Shown: one piece after another, positions 12,972-20,945 of the stretch
How positions within the stretch are numbered: the first letter of the stretch is position 1
How the letters are laid out: every line of letters begins with the position of its first letter
From: Streptosporangiales bacterium
GTDB taxonomy: Bacteria > Actinomycetota > Actinomycetes > Streptosporangiales > WHST01
Direction of reading: 5' to 3'
Assembly (NCBI GenBank): GCA_009379825.1
Contig: WHTA01000016.1
Span: 1 to 32,223 of the forward strand
Length of the DNA stretch: 32,223 nt
Translations under genes and position numbers: made by a program
The notes under the pieces: model-generated
What the model was told of the DNA's origin: nothing
Database searches by the model: none
Seen by the model: the letters and a program-made list of their open reading frames with translations, nothing else

Positions 12972-14917
12972 TCGTCGAGCCGTGGTGCCCTGGTCATCTG
13001 CCAGAGGTCGATCAGCCGCCACGGTGAGTTCGTCACCACCCGGCCACGGTCGTTGCGGTACCAGGTCTGCATGCCCGGATGGCTCCAGATCAGGCCGGCG
13101 TGCGCCTGGTCGATCTCGTCGTTGTGCCGGTCGCGTAGGTCCTGCCTGCACTCCAGGCTGGTGCCGCCACGTTGGATCAGCTGCTCGATCAGCCCCATGA
13201 TGTAGCGCACGTGGCATTCGGTGATGAACAACAGGCTGCCGCCGTGCCCGAGGTTGGTGTTGGGGCCGTAGAGGAAGAACATGTTCGGGAACCCGTGCTC
13301 GGTCATGCCGAGATACGCACGCGCGTCGTCGTCGCCCCACTGGTCCCGCAGCGCGACCCCGTCGCGTCCGCGGACGTCGAAGGAACCGAGCAGCCGTAGG
13401 CTGTCGAAGCCGGTGGCGTAGACGATGACGTCGACCTCGTGGTCGACACCGTCCTTCGTGCGGATCGCGTCGGTGCCGATCGACTCGATCGGCGTGGTCT
13501 CGAGCGAGACGTGCGGCAGCCGCAGTGCACGGAACCAGCCGCTGTCGAGCAGCATCCGCTTGCCGAACGGCGGGTAGTCGGGCAGTGCCTTCTCGAGCAG
13601 GTCCGGCCGGCCTTCCAGCTCGCTCCGGATGTACGACGTGAAGTACCTCCGGTACCCGTCGTTGATCGAGTTGACGGCGGTGTCGGTGCACGACCAGTCG
13701 GGGTCGATGACGAGGTTGTCGTAGACCTTGTCGCCGAACACCCAGGCCTGCCGCATGCGGTACCAGGCGGCGTAGAAGGGCACGTGCGCCATCAGGTAGC
13801 GGGTGTCGTCCGAGACCTCGCGCGTGTACTCGGGGTTCGGCGCGATCCACTGCGGTGAACGCTGGAACACCGTCAGCTCGGCGACCTCGTCGGCGATCGC
13901 CGGCACCAGCTGCATGGCACTCGCTCCGGTGCCGACGACCGCGACCCGCTTGCCGCGCAGCGAGAGGTCGGCCGGCCACCGCGCGGAGTGGAACTGGTCG
14001 TGCGCGAACGTCTCCTGGCCGGGGATCGACGGGATCTTCGGTTGGTTGAGCTGGCCGACGGCCGTCACGAGGAACCTCGCGTCCAGCTCCACCTGGGTGT
14101 CGTCGGGGCCGGTGGCGCGGACGTGCCAGGTGTCGGTCGCCGCGTCGTAGCTGGCCGCGTCGACGCAGGTGTCGAAGAGGATGTGCTCGCGGAGCCCGAA
14201 CCTGTCGACCGTCGCGTCGAGGTACGCTTGTACGTCGTCGCGCTTGGAGTAGTAGTGCGACCAGGAGACCGGGTTGAAGGAGAACGAGTACCAGTAGCTC
14301 GGCGTGTCCACGCCGCAGTCCGGGTAGCGGTTCTCGTACCAGGTGCCGCCCACGGTCGGGTTCTTCTCGACGATGGTGAACGGGATGTTGGCCTGCTTCA
14401 GCTGCACCGCCATGCAGATGCCGGACGCACCGGCGCCGACGATGACGGCGGAGTACTCCTCGTCAGGACGCAGCCGCGCGAGCCGCTCGTTGTCGAAGCG
14501 CGGGCGCATCCCCATCTCCTCGGCCATCATGCCGACGTACTTGGGGGCGACCGGCTCGCCCATGCAGAGCTCCATGATGCGGCCGAGCGCACCCTCGTCG
14601 AGCGCTCGGATCCCGTCCGGGTCATCGGCCCACCGCAGCACAGCCGCCAGCGCCGCGGCCCTGACGGCGGCCCGGGCCTGCTCGGTGAGGCCGCCCGAGG
14701 TGTGGTCAGAGAGCCCCTTCGTCCGGGTCGGCGTGTACGGCGGGTGGAACCAGCGTTCCTCGCCGGTGAGGTGGGTAAGCACGGCGACGAGCGTGGGGAC
14801 GTTCGCGTCGCCGAGCGCGCGTGCCAGGCGGTCGGCGTCGAGTGGCTCCGCGGCGGCGTCGCCCAGCGTGACGATCGGTCGGAATGGTGCACGGCATGAC
14901 GTCGCCGGACGTGGCAC
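12956..14917 (-). CDS. Baeyer-Villiger-type flavin monooxygenase (653 aa)
   Basis: A class B flavoprotein monooxygenase: FAD site VIVGAGASGICMA (161-166), NADPH site VAVVGTGASAMQ (about 327-335), and the Baeyer-Villiger fingerprint region FAHDQFHSARWP (304-315). An N-terminal extension of about 155 residues before the FAD motif is like that of 4-hydroxyacetophenone monooxygenase, which acts on aryl and larger ketones. The reaction would be ketone + O2 + NADPH to ester or lactone. The fingerprint glycine (FxGxxxHxxxWP) is histidine here. GTG at 14917 was chosen because AAGGGGTG precedes it; the open frame above it runs antisense through the ligase gene. A TATACT -10 lies 38 bases upstream, within the shared motif. 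Confidence 0.85.
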   Translation of the reverse strand: MPRPATSCRAPFRPIVTLGDAAAEPLDADRLARALGDANVPTLVAVLTHLTGEERWFHPPYTPTRTKGLSDHTSGGLTEQARAAVRAAALAAVLRWADDPDGIRALDEGALGRIMELCMGEPVAPKYVGMMAEEMGMRPRFDNERLARLRPDEEYSAVIVGAGASGICMAVQLKQANIPFTIVEKNPTVGGTWYENRYPDCGVDTPSYWYSFSFNPVSWSHYYSKRDDVQAYLDATVDRFGLREHILFDTCVDAASYDAATDTWHVRATGPDDTQVELDARFLVTAVGQLNQPKIPSIPGQETFAHDQFHSARWPADLSLRGKRVAVVGTGASAMQLVPAIADEVAELTVFQRSPQWIAPNPEYTREVSDDTRYLMAHVPFYAAWYRMRQAWVFGDKVYDNLVIDPDWSCTDTAVNSINDGYRRYFTSYIRSELEGRPDLLEKALPDYPPFGKRMLLDSGWFRALRLPHVSLETTPIESIGTDAIRTKDGVDHEVDVIVYATGFDSLRLLGSFDVRGRDGVALRDQWGDDDARAYLGMTEHGFPNMFFLYGPNTNLGHGGSLLFITECHVRYIMGLIEQLIQRGGTSLECRQDLRDRHNDEIDQAHAGLIWSHPGMQTWYRNDRGRVVTNSPWRLIDLWQMTRAPRLDDYEVV

Positions 14918-14950
14918 AGGATCACCCCTTGGCGATAAAGTATCCTGGTT

Positions 14951-14974
14951 GGTCAGTATACATTTTGCCGGCGG
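14951..14974. promoter_or_regulatory. Shared 24-bp motif, copy 1 (divergent promoter)
   Basis: GGTCAGTATACATTTTGCCG followed by GCGG. It matches copy 2 at 18686-18709 in 21 of 24 positions and in the same orientation relative to the flanking genes. On the minus strand it contains TATACT (14960-14955), a good -10 for the monooxygenase. On the plus strand it would cover the -35 area of the ligase gene, whose possible -10 is TATGGT (14976-14981). Its centre, CAGTAT-AC-ATTTTG, is an imperfect dyad. Probable operator of the tandem TetR regulator. Confidence 0.7.
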
Positions 14975-15019
14975 GTATGGTCGCGACACGGGTACACCCG
15001 AGGGCGGGAGGTGTGGCGG

Positions 15020-16594
15020 ATGCTCGAGGTGGCACGGAGGCTCGGCTCGTACGGCGACGTCGAGGCACTCGTGACCGACGACGAGCGGTTGACGTACCAG
15101 GAGCTGGACGAGCGGGTCACGCAGGTCGTGCGCCGGCTGAGCGGACTCGGTGTACGGCGCGGCGGCCGGGTCGGGCTGCTGATGCCGAACACCGCGAGCA
15201 TGATCTGCCACCTGTTGGCCGCGTGGGACATCGGCGCGGTCGTCGTGCCGCTGAACACCCGGTACCGGTCGCACGAGCTGCAGTACGTGGTCGGTCACTC
15301 CGACATCGAGGTACTCGTGACCGGACAGTTCGGCGGTGGCTTCCCTGACCTGGGGGAGCGGCTGCTGGCCGCCTTCCCCGCACTGCGTACGCAGGCCGAC
15401 CCGCTCGCACTGTCCGTGCCGGACGCGCCGGCGCTGCGCAGCATCGTCATGCTGGGCGCGGCGCCCGTCGAACCGGCGTTCGTCACCGCCGAGCAGTGCG
15501 ATGCGCTCGCGGCGGACCTGCCGGCGGACCGCGCGGCCGACGACGAGCTGCTGCTGATCTACACATCCGGCACGACAGCGCACCCCAAGGGCGTCGTGCA
15601 CTCGCTCGGCGCCTTCGTGCAGACAGCCCGCCACACTGCCGCGTCGATGGGGGTGCAGGTGGGTGACGTGGTGTGGGACCCGCTGCCGCTGTTCCACACC
15701 GGCGGCCTGCTGCCGTTGCTCGGCACGCTCGACCTGGGCGCCACCTTCGTGACGTCCGCGCACTTCGACCCGGGCACCGGGCTCGAGCTGCTCGCCAGGG
15801 AGCGGGTGACCGCCGCGTACGTCGCGTTCTCCACCTTGGTCACGTCGCTGCTCGACCACCCGGACTTCGCGACCACCGACGTGTCGGCGCTGCGGTGGAT
15901 CCTCGCCATCGGTCCCGAGGGTCTGCTCGACCGCGTACAACGGAGCCTGCCGGGTGCTGTGCAGGTCTCCTGTTACGGGTGCACGGAAGCCGGCGGCGTC
16001 GTCGTGTACAACGATGTGACAGACCCCGCGGCGGCACGCGCCACGACGGCGGGGAACCCGTTCCCCGGCGTGCAGATCCGCATCGTCGACCCGGTGCAGG
16101 GACGGCAGGTGAACGCCGGCGGTACGGGGGAGATCCAGGTGCGCAGCGACGCGGTGCTACGCCGCTACCACCGCGAGCCAGCGTCACCCGTGGACGGCGA
16201 GGGGTGGTTCGCCACCGGCGACCTCGGTCGGTTCGACGACGACGGCAGGCTGGTCTTCCTCGGCCGGCTGAAGGACATGTTCAAGATCGGCGGCGAGAAC
16301 GTGGCTGCGTCGGAGATCGAGTTCGTGCTGGCCGCACACCAGGCGGTGACCTTCGCGCAGGTCGTCTCCGTGCCTGACGAGCGGCTGTCCGAGGTGGCCG
16401 CGGCGTTCGTCGAGCTGAAACCAGGCGCGGCGGTGACCGCGGACGAGCTGCGCGAGTTCTGTGCGCAGCGGCTGGCCTCGTTCAAGGTGCCACGGCACGT
16501 ACGGATGGTGGAGGAGTGGCCGATGTCGGCGACGAAGGTGCAGAAGTTCAAGCTCCGCGACCAGCTCCTCGACGAGCTCGCTGTCGGCGCATGA
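15020..16594 (+). CDS. AMP-forming acyl-CoA ligase (524 aa)
   Basis: An ANL-superfamily ligase: ATP P-loop LLIYTSGTTAHPKGVVHS, SCYGCTEAGG, then GWFATGDLGRFDDDGRLVFL followed by GRLKDMFKIGGENVAASEIE, and a C-terminal SATKVQKFKLR carrying the adenylation lysine. It would activate a carboxylic acid with ATP and CoA; the acid may be that released by the adjacent esterase. ATG at 15020 is preferred over a GTG at 15011 because GGGAGG (15006-15011) is eight bases before it and the GTG overlaps that ribosome site. Divergent from the monooxygenase; ATGA overlap with the next gene. Confidence 0.87.
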   Translation: MLEVARRLGSYGDVEALVTDDERLTYQELDERVTQVVRRLSGLGVRRGGRVGLLMPNTASMICHLLAAWDIGAVVVPLNTRYRSHELQYVVGHSDIEVLVTGQFGGGFPDLGERLLAAFPALRTQADPLALSVPDAPALRSIVMLGAAPVEPAFVTAEQCDALAADLPADRAADDELLLIYTSGTTAHPKGVVHSLGAFVQTARHTAASMGVQVGDVVWDPLPLFHTGGLLPLLGTLDLGATFVTSAHFDPGTGLELLARERVTAAYVAFSTLVTSLLDHPDFATTDVSALRWILAIGPEGLLDRVQRSLPGAVQVSCYGCTEAGGVVVYNDVTDPAAARATTAGNPFPGVQIRIVDPVQGRQVNAGGTGEIQVRSDAVLRRYHREPASPVDGEGWFATGDLGRFDDDGRLVFLGRLKDMFKIGGENVAASEIEFVLAAHQAVTFAQVVSVPDERLSEVAAAFVELKPGAAVTADELREFCAQRLASFKVPRHVRMVEEWPMSATKVQKFKLRDQLLDELAVGA

Positions 16595-17517
16595 GTGACG
16601 GCGTGAGCGAGCTCGCGGACGACGGCCGGCTGAACCCGTCCGTCGTCGGTCTGGTGCGTGCGCTGCGGCGGCACGCGCCGCAGCCGGACTGGCCGATCAC
16701 CGAGCACCACCGACGGTTCGAGGATGCGGCCGCGGGCAGGCAGCTCGCGCCGGGCGTGGACCTGCGGTCGGTCGCGACGCCCGGCGGGCAGGCGGAGTGG
16801 GCGGTACCCAGTGGCGCCGAGCACGGCGATGCCGTGCTCTACCTGCACGGCGGCGGGTTCATCATGGGGTCGCTGGCCACCAGCCGCCCGTTCGCCACCC
16901 ACCTCGCGGCCGCCGTCGGCCGGCCGGTGCTGACGCTCGGCTACTCGCTGGCGCCTCAGGTGCGGTTCCCCACCCAGCTGGACGAGGTGCTGCGCTGCCA
17001 CGCCTGGCTGCTGGACGAGGGGTTCGCGCCCGAGCGGCTGGTGCTCGTCGGTGACTCGGCCGGTGCCTGGCTCGTGTTGGCCGCGCTGCTGCGGCTGCGC
17101 GCGAGCGGCGCCACGCTGCCGGGTCGGGCCGTGCTGCTCTCGCCGTTGCTCGACCTCGCGCTCGCCTCGCCGTCGATCGACGAGTTCGCCGGTTACGACC
17201 CGCAGACGCCGCGCTGGCTGCTCGAGACGATGTGCGACGCGTTCCTCGGCGACGTCTCGGCCACCAGCCCGGCCGTGGCGCCGCTGCATGCCGACCTGCG
17301 CGGCCTGCCGCCCACGCTCGTCCAGGCCGCCGAGCTCGAGGGGCTGCGCGGCGACGCGGAACGCTTCCACGCGGCGGCCGTAGCGGCTGGCACCGACTGC
17401 GAGCTGGAGACCTGGCCGGGCTTGATCCACGTCTGGCACGCGTTCGCGCCACGGCTGCCCGAGGCGGTCGACGCACTGCAGCGGATCGGGGCCTGGCTGG
17501 ACGCTAGGCAGCCCTGA
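16591..17517 (+). CDS. HSL-type alpha/beta hydrolase, esterase (308 aa)
   Basis: A hormone-sensitive-lipase family esterase: oxyanion motif HGGG (86-89), nucleophile elbow GDSAG (S156), and the catalytic histidine near the end (GLIHVWHAF). It would hydrolyse an ester, plausibly the product of the neighbouring Baeyer-Villiger enzyme. The ATG at 16591 overlaps the ligase stop by four bases. The longer frame from 16516 lies inside the ligase gene. Its end overlaps the convergent thiolase by 14 bases. Confidence 0.86.
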   Translation: MSDGVSELADDGRLNPSVVGLVRALRRHAPQPDWPITEHHRRFEDAAAGRQLAPGVDLRSVATPGGQAEWAVPSGAEHGDAVLYLHGGGFIMGSLATSRPFATHLAAAVGRPVLTLGYSLAPQVRFPTQLDEVLRCHAWLLDEGFAPERLVLVGDSAGAWLVLAALLRLRASGATLPGRAVLLSPLLDLALASPSIDEFAGYDPQTPRWLLETMCDAFLGDVSATSPAVAPLHADLRGLPPTLVQAAELEGLRGDAERFHAAAVAAGTDCELETWPGLIHVWHAFAPRLPEAVDALQRIGAWLDARQP

Positions 17518-18631
17518 GTACGGTGGCGGTGCCGAGACCACCGCCGCAGCACATGGTGACGAGCGCGCGCTGCTTGCCGCGCAGCCGCAGCTCGTGCGCC
17601 GCCGTAAGCAGCAGCCTGGTGCCGGTAGCGCCGACCGGATGCCCGAGCGCGATCGCGCCGCCGTTGACGTTCACCGCTTCGAGCGGGACGTCGATGTCCG
17701 CGAGCCACGCGCCGAGCACGCTGGCGAACGCCTCGTTGACCTCGAACGTGTCGATGCCCGACACGGGGATGTCCGCGCGCTTCAGGATGCGCTGGGTGGC
17801 GGGGATCGGGCCGGTCAGCTTGAGTACCGGGTCGACGCCGACGAGCTGCTGGTGCTCGATCTCCGCCAGCGGCGCGAGCCCGTGCGTCCTGACGTACGCG
17901 TCCGACGCCACGACGACACAGGATGCGCCGTCGGAGATCTGCGAAGAGTTGCCCGGGGTCAGCACGCCTTCGGGACGGAACACCGGCTGCAGCCGGCCGA
18001 GCGACTCCAGCGTGGACGGGCGGGGTCCCTGGTCGGTCTCGACGCCGCCTACGGGGCTGATCTCGCAGTCGAACCGGCCGGTGGCGACGGCAGCCGCGGC
18101 GCGTTCCTGCGAGGCCACGGCGATCTGGTCGCAGCGGGCGCGGTCGAGCCCCCACAGGTCGGCGATGCGCTCGGCAGCCTCGCCCTGGCTGGTGACCTCG
18201 TAGTGCGACCGGTAGGCCGGGGAGTAGGCATCGCCCATCCCGTCGCCGATGTCCTCGCCCAGCGGGTGGCGTGACATGTGCTCGATGCCACCGCAGAGCA
18301 CGACGTCCACCGCGCCGCTGGTCACCAGTGCCGCCGCGTAGTGCACGGCCTGCTGGCTCGAGCCGCACTTGGCGTCCACGGTGACACCGGGCACCTCCTG
18401 TGGCAGGCCCGCGCTGAGCCAGGCGGTGCGCGCGACGTTGTTCGCCTGGTCGCCGGTCTTCGTCACGCAGCCCACGATGACCTGGTCGACGTCGGCCGGT
18501 TCGACCCCGGCCGCGTCCACTGCGGTGACCATGGTGCCGGCGAGGAGGTCGCCGACGTGCTCGTCGGCGAGTACGCCGCCGCGCCTGCCGATCGGAGTTC
18601 GGCGGCCCGCGAGCAGGAAGGCAGCGGTCAT
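17504..18631 (-). CDS. Thiolase family protein (375 aa)
   Basis: A degradative-type thiolase: nucleophilic cysteine in VDAKCGSSQQAVHYAA (C89), GGIEHMSRHP, the covering loop NEAFA, the active-site histidine in NVNGGAIALGHPVGATGTRL, and the C-terminal MCCGGGLGTATV. It would cleave a 3-ketoacyl-CoA with CoA to release acetyl- or propionyl-CoA. ATG at 18631 was chosen with GCGAGGA upstream. Its -10 (TATACT, minus strand 18695-18690) lies in copy 2 of the shared motif, so it is probably co-regulated with the monooxygenase and ligase. Confidence 0.88.
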   Translation of the reverse strand: MTAAFLLAGRRTPIGRRGGVLADEHVGDLLAGTMVTAVDAAGVEPADVDQVIVGCVTKTGDQANNVARTAWLSAGLPQEVPGVTVDAKCGSSQQAVHYAAALVTSGAVDVVLCGGIEHMSRHPLGEDIGDGMGDAYSPAYRSHYEVTSQGEAAERIADLWGLDRARCDQIAVASQERAAAAVATGRFDCEISPVGGVETDQGPRPSTLESLGRLQPVFRPEGVLTPGNSSQISDGASCVVVASDAYVRTHGLAPLAEIEHQQLVGVDPVLKLTGPIPATQRILKRADIPVSGIDTFEVNEAFASVLGAWLADIDVPLEAVNVNGGAIALGHPVGATGTRLLLTAAHELRLRGKQRALVTMCCGGGLGTATVLRAA

Positions 18632-18685
18632 CGTGGTCCTCGCATCCAGTCCGACGGGCCGGGTAGACAAAAACTAACCCTGTCC

Positions 18686-18709
18686 GATCAGTATACATAT
18701 TGCCGTCGG
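18686..18709. promoter_or_regulatory. Shared 24-bp motif, copy 2 (divergent promoter)
   Basis: GATCAGTATACATATTGCCG followed by TCGG; 21 of 24 positions equal copy 1 at 14951-14974. It overlaps the thiolase -10 on the minus strand and lies just upstream of a possible MFS -10, TATCTT (18715-18720). The core CAGTAT-AC-ATATTG is an imperfect palindrome; the conserved CCGxCGG extends it on one side only. Confidence 0.7.
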
Positions 18710-18774
18710 CCGGCTATCTTCGTGCGAAGGCGGGGCACTGGTGGCGTCCGTACACCCGAGAGGATGAACCGGCC

Positions 18775-20040
18775 ATGGGGTCAATGGAGATCGACGGAGC
18801 GCGACGCGTCCGTCGTGGCCTGGACAAGTCGCAGCGGGGCGCGTTCCTCGGTGCCCTGATCGGATGGATCTTCGACTACTACGAGGTCTTCCTGCTCACG
18901 CTGTTGGTCATCCCGCTCGCGGACGAGTTCGGTCTGAGCTCGGGCCAGGTCGGGCTGATCCTGTCCATGCAGCTGCTGTTCATGGGCCTGGGCGGCATCC
19001 TGTTCGGGAACCTCGCGGACCGCATCGGGCGCAAGAGAGTGCTCGTGCTGACCGTGTTGATCTTCTCCGTGTTCACACTCGCCCGCGCCGCCTCGCCCAG
19101 CTACGAGGTGCTGCTCGTGCTCACCATCTTCGCGGCGCTCGGCATCGGCGGTGAGTTCGGCGTCGGCCAGACGCTGGTGTCGGAGACGGTGCCCTCGGAG
19201 AGGCGCGGCTGGTACAGCGGCCTGCTCTACGGCGGCATCTACATCGGCATCGTGCTCGGTGCCTTGGTCGGTGGTCAGCTGATGCCGGTGATCGGCTGGC
19301 GGTGGACGTTCGTGGTGTCCGGTCTGCCGGTGCTGTTCGCGCTGTGGGTGCGGCGGCACACGCCGGAGTCTGACGTCTGGCGGCACCACCGCGAGCGGGG
19401 CGAGCAGCGTAAGCAGCGCACGCAGGTCACGCCGCAGATCGTGCGGCTCTGGCTGCTCTGCCTGCTGGCTGCGTGCCTGCAGTTCTTCGCGTACTACGGT
19501 CTCGCCTCGTTCTTCCCCACCTACCTGGTCGAGCAGGGCTCGGACGTCACTGGCGCGTCGACGTGGCTGCTGTTCACCGCGGTCGCGGGCGGCGTGGGCT
19601 GCCTGATCGGTTCCTTCCTGAGCGACCGGCTCGGGCGCCGGCTGACGTTGAGCCTGCTCGCCGCGACCGCGTTCGTCAGCGGCTGCGTGCTCGCGCTCAC
19701 CTGGGAGCACCTGCTCACCAGCACCTGGGTGCTGATCCCGTTCTTCGGGTTCTTCATCGGTGCGAACGGTCCCTCGGTCTTCGGCGCGCTGTTCAGTGAG
19801 AGCTTCCCGGCGCCGATCCGGGCGACCGCGGTGTCGTCGGCACTGCAGGTGGGCAGGAGCATGTCGTTCTTCCCGCCCCTGGTCGCCGCGGCGCTCGTAC
19901 CGACCTTCGGCTACCTGGGAATCGTCTGGGCCAGCGCGGGACTGTTCGGTGCGCTGGCACTCGTGGCCTGGGCCTTCAAGGAGACCCGCGGCAGCGACCT
20001 GGCGGTCGACGAGCAGGCCGCGGCCACCAGCTCGGCGTGA
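18775..20040 (+). CDS. MFS transporter, aromatic-acid/metabolite:H+ type (421 aa)
   Basis: Twelve hydrophobic segments with the MFS signature FGNLADRIGRKRVLV after the second span and a second copy (FLSDRLGRRLTLSLL) in the C-terminal half. The opening GWIFDYYEVFLLTLLVIPLA is typical of proton-coupled organic-acid importers. Import of the pathway substrate is likely but unproven. ATG at 18775 follows GAGAGGA; ATG at 18784 is possible. Divergent from the thiolase and sharing the motif at 18686-18709. Confidence 0.85.
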   Translation: MGSMEIDGARRVRRGLDKSQRGAFLGALIGWIFDYYEVFLLTLLVIPLADEFGLSSGQVGLILSMQLLFMGLGGILFGNLADRIGRKRVLVLTVLIFSVFTLARAASPSYEVLLVLTIFAALGIGGEFGVGQTLVSETVPSERRGWYSGLLYGGIYIGIVLGALVGGQLMPVIGWRWTFVVSGLPVLFALWVRRHTPESDVWRHHRERGEQRKQRTQVTPQIVRLWLLCLLAACLQFFAYYGLASFFPTYLVEQGSDVTGASTWLLFTAVAGGVGCLIGSFLSDRLGRRLTLSLLAATAFVSGCVLALTWEHLLTSTWVLIPFFGFFIGANGPSVFGALFSESFPAPIRATAVSSALQVGRSMSFFPPLVAAALVPTFGYLGIVWASAGLFGALALVAWAFKETRGSDLAVDEQAAATSSA

Positions 20041-20080
20041 TTGGACATCAACTCCGGTTGAGGTCGTAGCGTTCCTGGCA
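20041..20080 (+). promoter_or_regulatory. MerR-type promoter, leaderless (aldo/keto reductase)
   Basis: TTGGAC (20041-20046), a 20-base spacer, and TAGCGT (20067-20072). Seven bases later is the ATG at 20080, the position expected for the first base of a leaderless mRNA. The long spacer holds a dyad ACATCAAC-TCCG-GTTGAGGT (20045-20064, one mismatch), which is the arrangement bound by MerR-family activators. No merR gene is in the window. Confidence 0.65.
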
Positions 20081-20910
20081 TGTCTACAGCGACCTTCGGA
20101 CGGCAGGGATTCGGCGCGATGCGGTTGAGCGAGGAGACCGTAGGGGACCCCGATCGTGACCCGGTGGCCGTGGTGCACGCCGCCCTCGACGCGGGAGTCA
20201 CCATGGTGGATACCGCCGACGCGTACCAGAACGAGGAGTTGGTCGGTCGGGCGATCCGCGGGCGCCGTGACGAGGTGCTGTTGGCCAGCAAGTTCGGGCT
20301 GGTCCGGCACGACGACGTCGCCGGCGGTTTCGACGTACGGGCCGACCCGGCGTACGTAAGGCAGGCGTGCGAGGCCAGCCTGCGACGTCTCGGCGTGGAC
20401 GTGCTCGACCTGTACTACCTGCACCACCGCAGCGAGAAGACGCCGATCGAGGAGACCGTCGGAGCGCTGGCCGAGCTGGTCGACGAGGGCAAGGTGCGCG
20501 CGGTCGGCCTCTCCAACGTGACGGCGGCCGACCTGCGCCGGGCACACGCCGTGCATCCGGTGGCCGCGTTGCAGGAACAGTGGTCGTTGACACAGCGCGA
20601 CATCGAGCGGGAGCTGCTGCCCACGGCGGCGGACCTCGGTGTGGTCGTCGTCGCGCACTCGCCGACGGGTCACGGGCTCCTGCACCGCGCCGAAGGCAAC
20701 GCCTCGTCGGTCCTGGACGAGATCGCCGCGATCCACGGCGTCACGGCGGGACAGGTCGCGCTGGCCTGGGTCCACCACCGGCAGCAGGCACACGGGGTGC
20801 CGGTCGTGCCGCTGCCGGGCACGACCCGCGTCAGCCACCTGCACGCCAACGTCGCAGCGGCCGACCTGGAGCTCACCGAGGAGGAGCTGCGTCGCCTGAC
20901 CGTCACTTGA
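20080..20910 (+). CDS. Aldo/keto reductase (276 aa)
   Basis: The (beta/alpha)8 AKR tetrad is visible: D44 and Y49 in MVDTADAYQNEELVG, K71 in LLASKFG, H115 in YYLHHRS. It would reduce an aldehyde or ketone with NADPH; the substrate is unknown. The catalytic elements and length are normal. There is no ribosome binding site; the ATG lies seven bases after a -10, so a leaderless transcript is likely. The upstream long-spacer dyad suggests MerR-type induction, often by electrophiles or xenobiotics. Confidence 0.88.
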   Translation: MSTATFGRQGFGAMRLSEETVGDPDRDPVAVVHAALDAGVTMVDTADAYQNEELVGRAIRGRRDEVLLASKFGLVRHDDVAGGFDVRADPAYVRQACEASLRRLGVDVLDLYYLHHRSEKTPIEETVGALAELVDEGKVRAVGLSNVTAADLRRAHAVHPVAALQEQWSLTQRDIERELLPTAADLGVVVVAHSPTGHGLLHRAEGNASSVLDEIAAIHGVTAGQVALAWVHHRQQAHGVPVVPLPGTTRVSHLHANVAAADLELTEEELRRLTVT

Positions 20911-20945
20911 CTTCGAGTACGCTCCAACTCCTAGCGTTCCTGGCA
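20907..20945 (+). promoter_or_regulatory. MerR-type promoter, leaderless (LLM oxidoreductase)
   Basis: TTGACT (20907-20912), a 19-base spacer and TAGCGT (20932-20937), seven bases before the ATG at 20945. The 16 bases TAGCGTTCCTGGCATG are identical to those before the aldo/keto reductase. The spacer has a weaker dyad, CTTCGAGT-AC-GCTCCAAC. The -35 overlaps the stop codon of the preceding gene. Confidence 0.6.

Noticed and set aside
12956-15940. 994-codon minus-strand frame over the monooxygenase and beyond
   Set aside because: Only 12956-14917 is the monooxygenase; the rest is antisense to the acyl-CoA ligase, whose motifs are intact.
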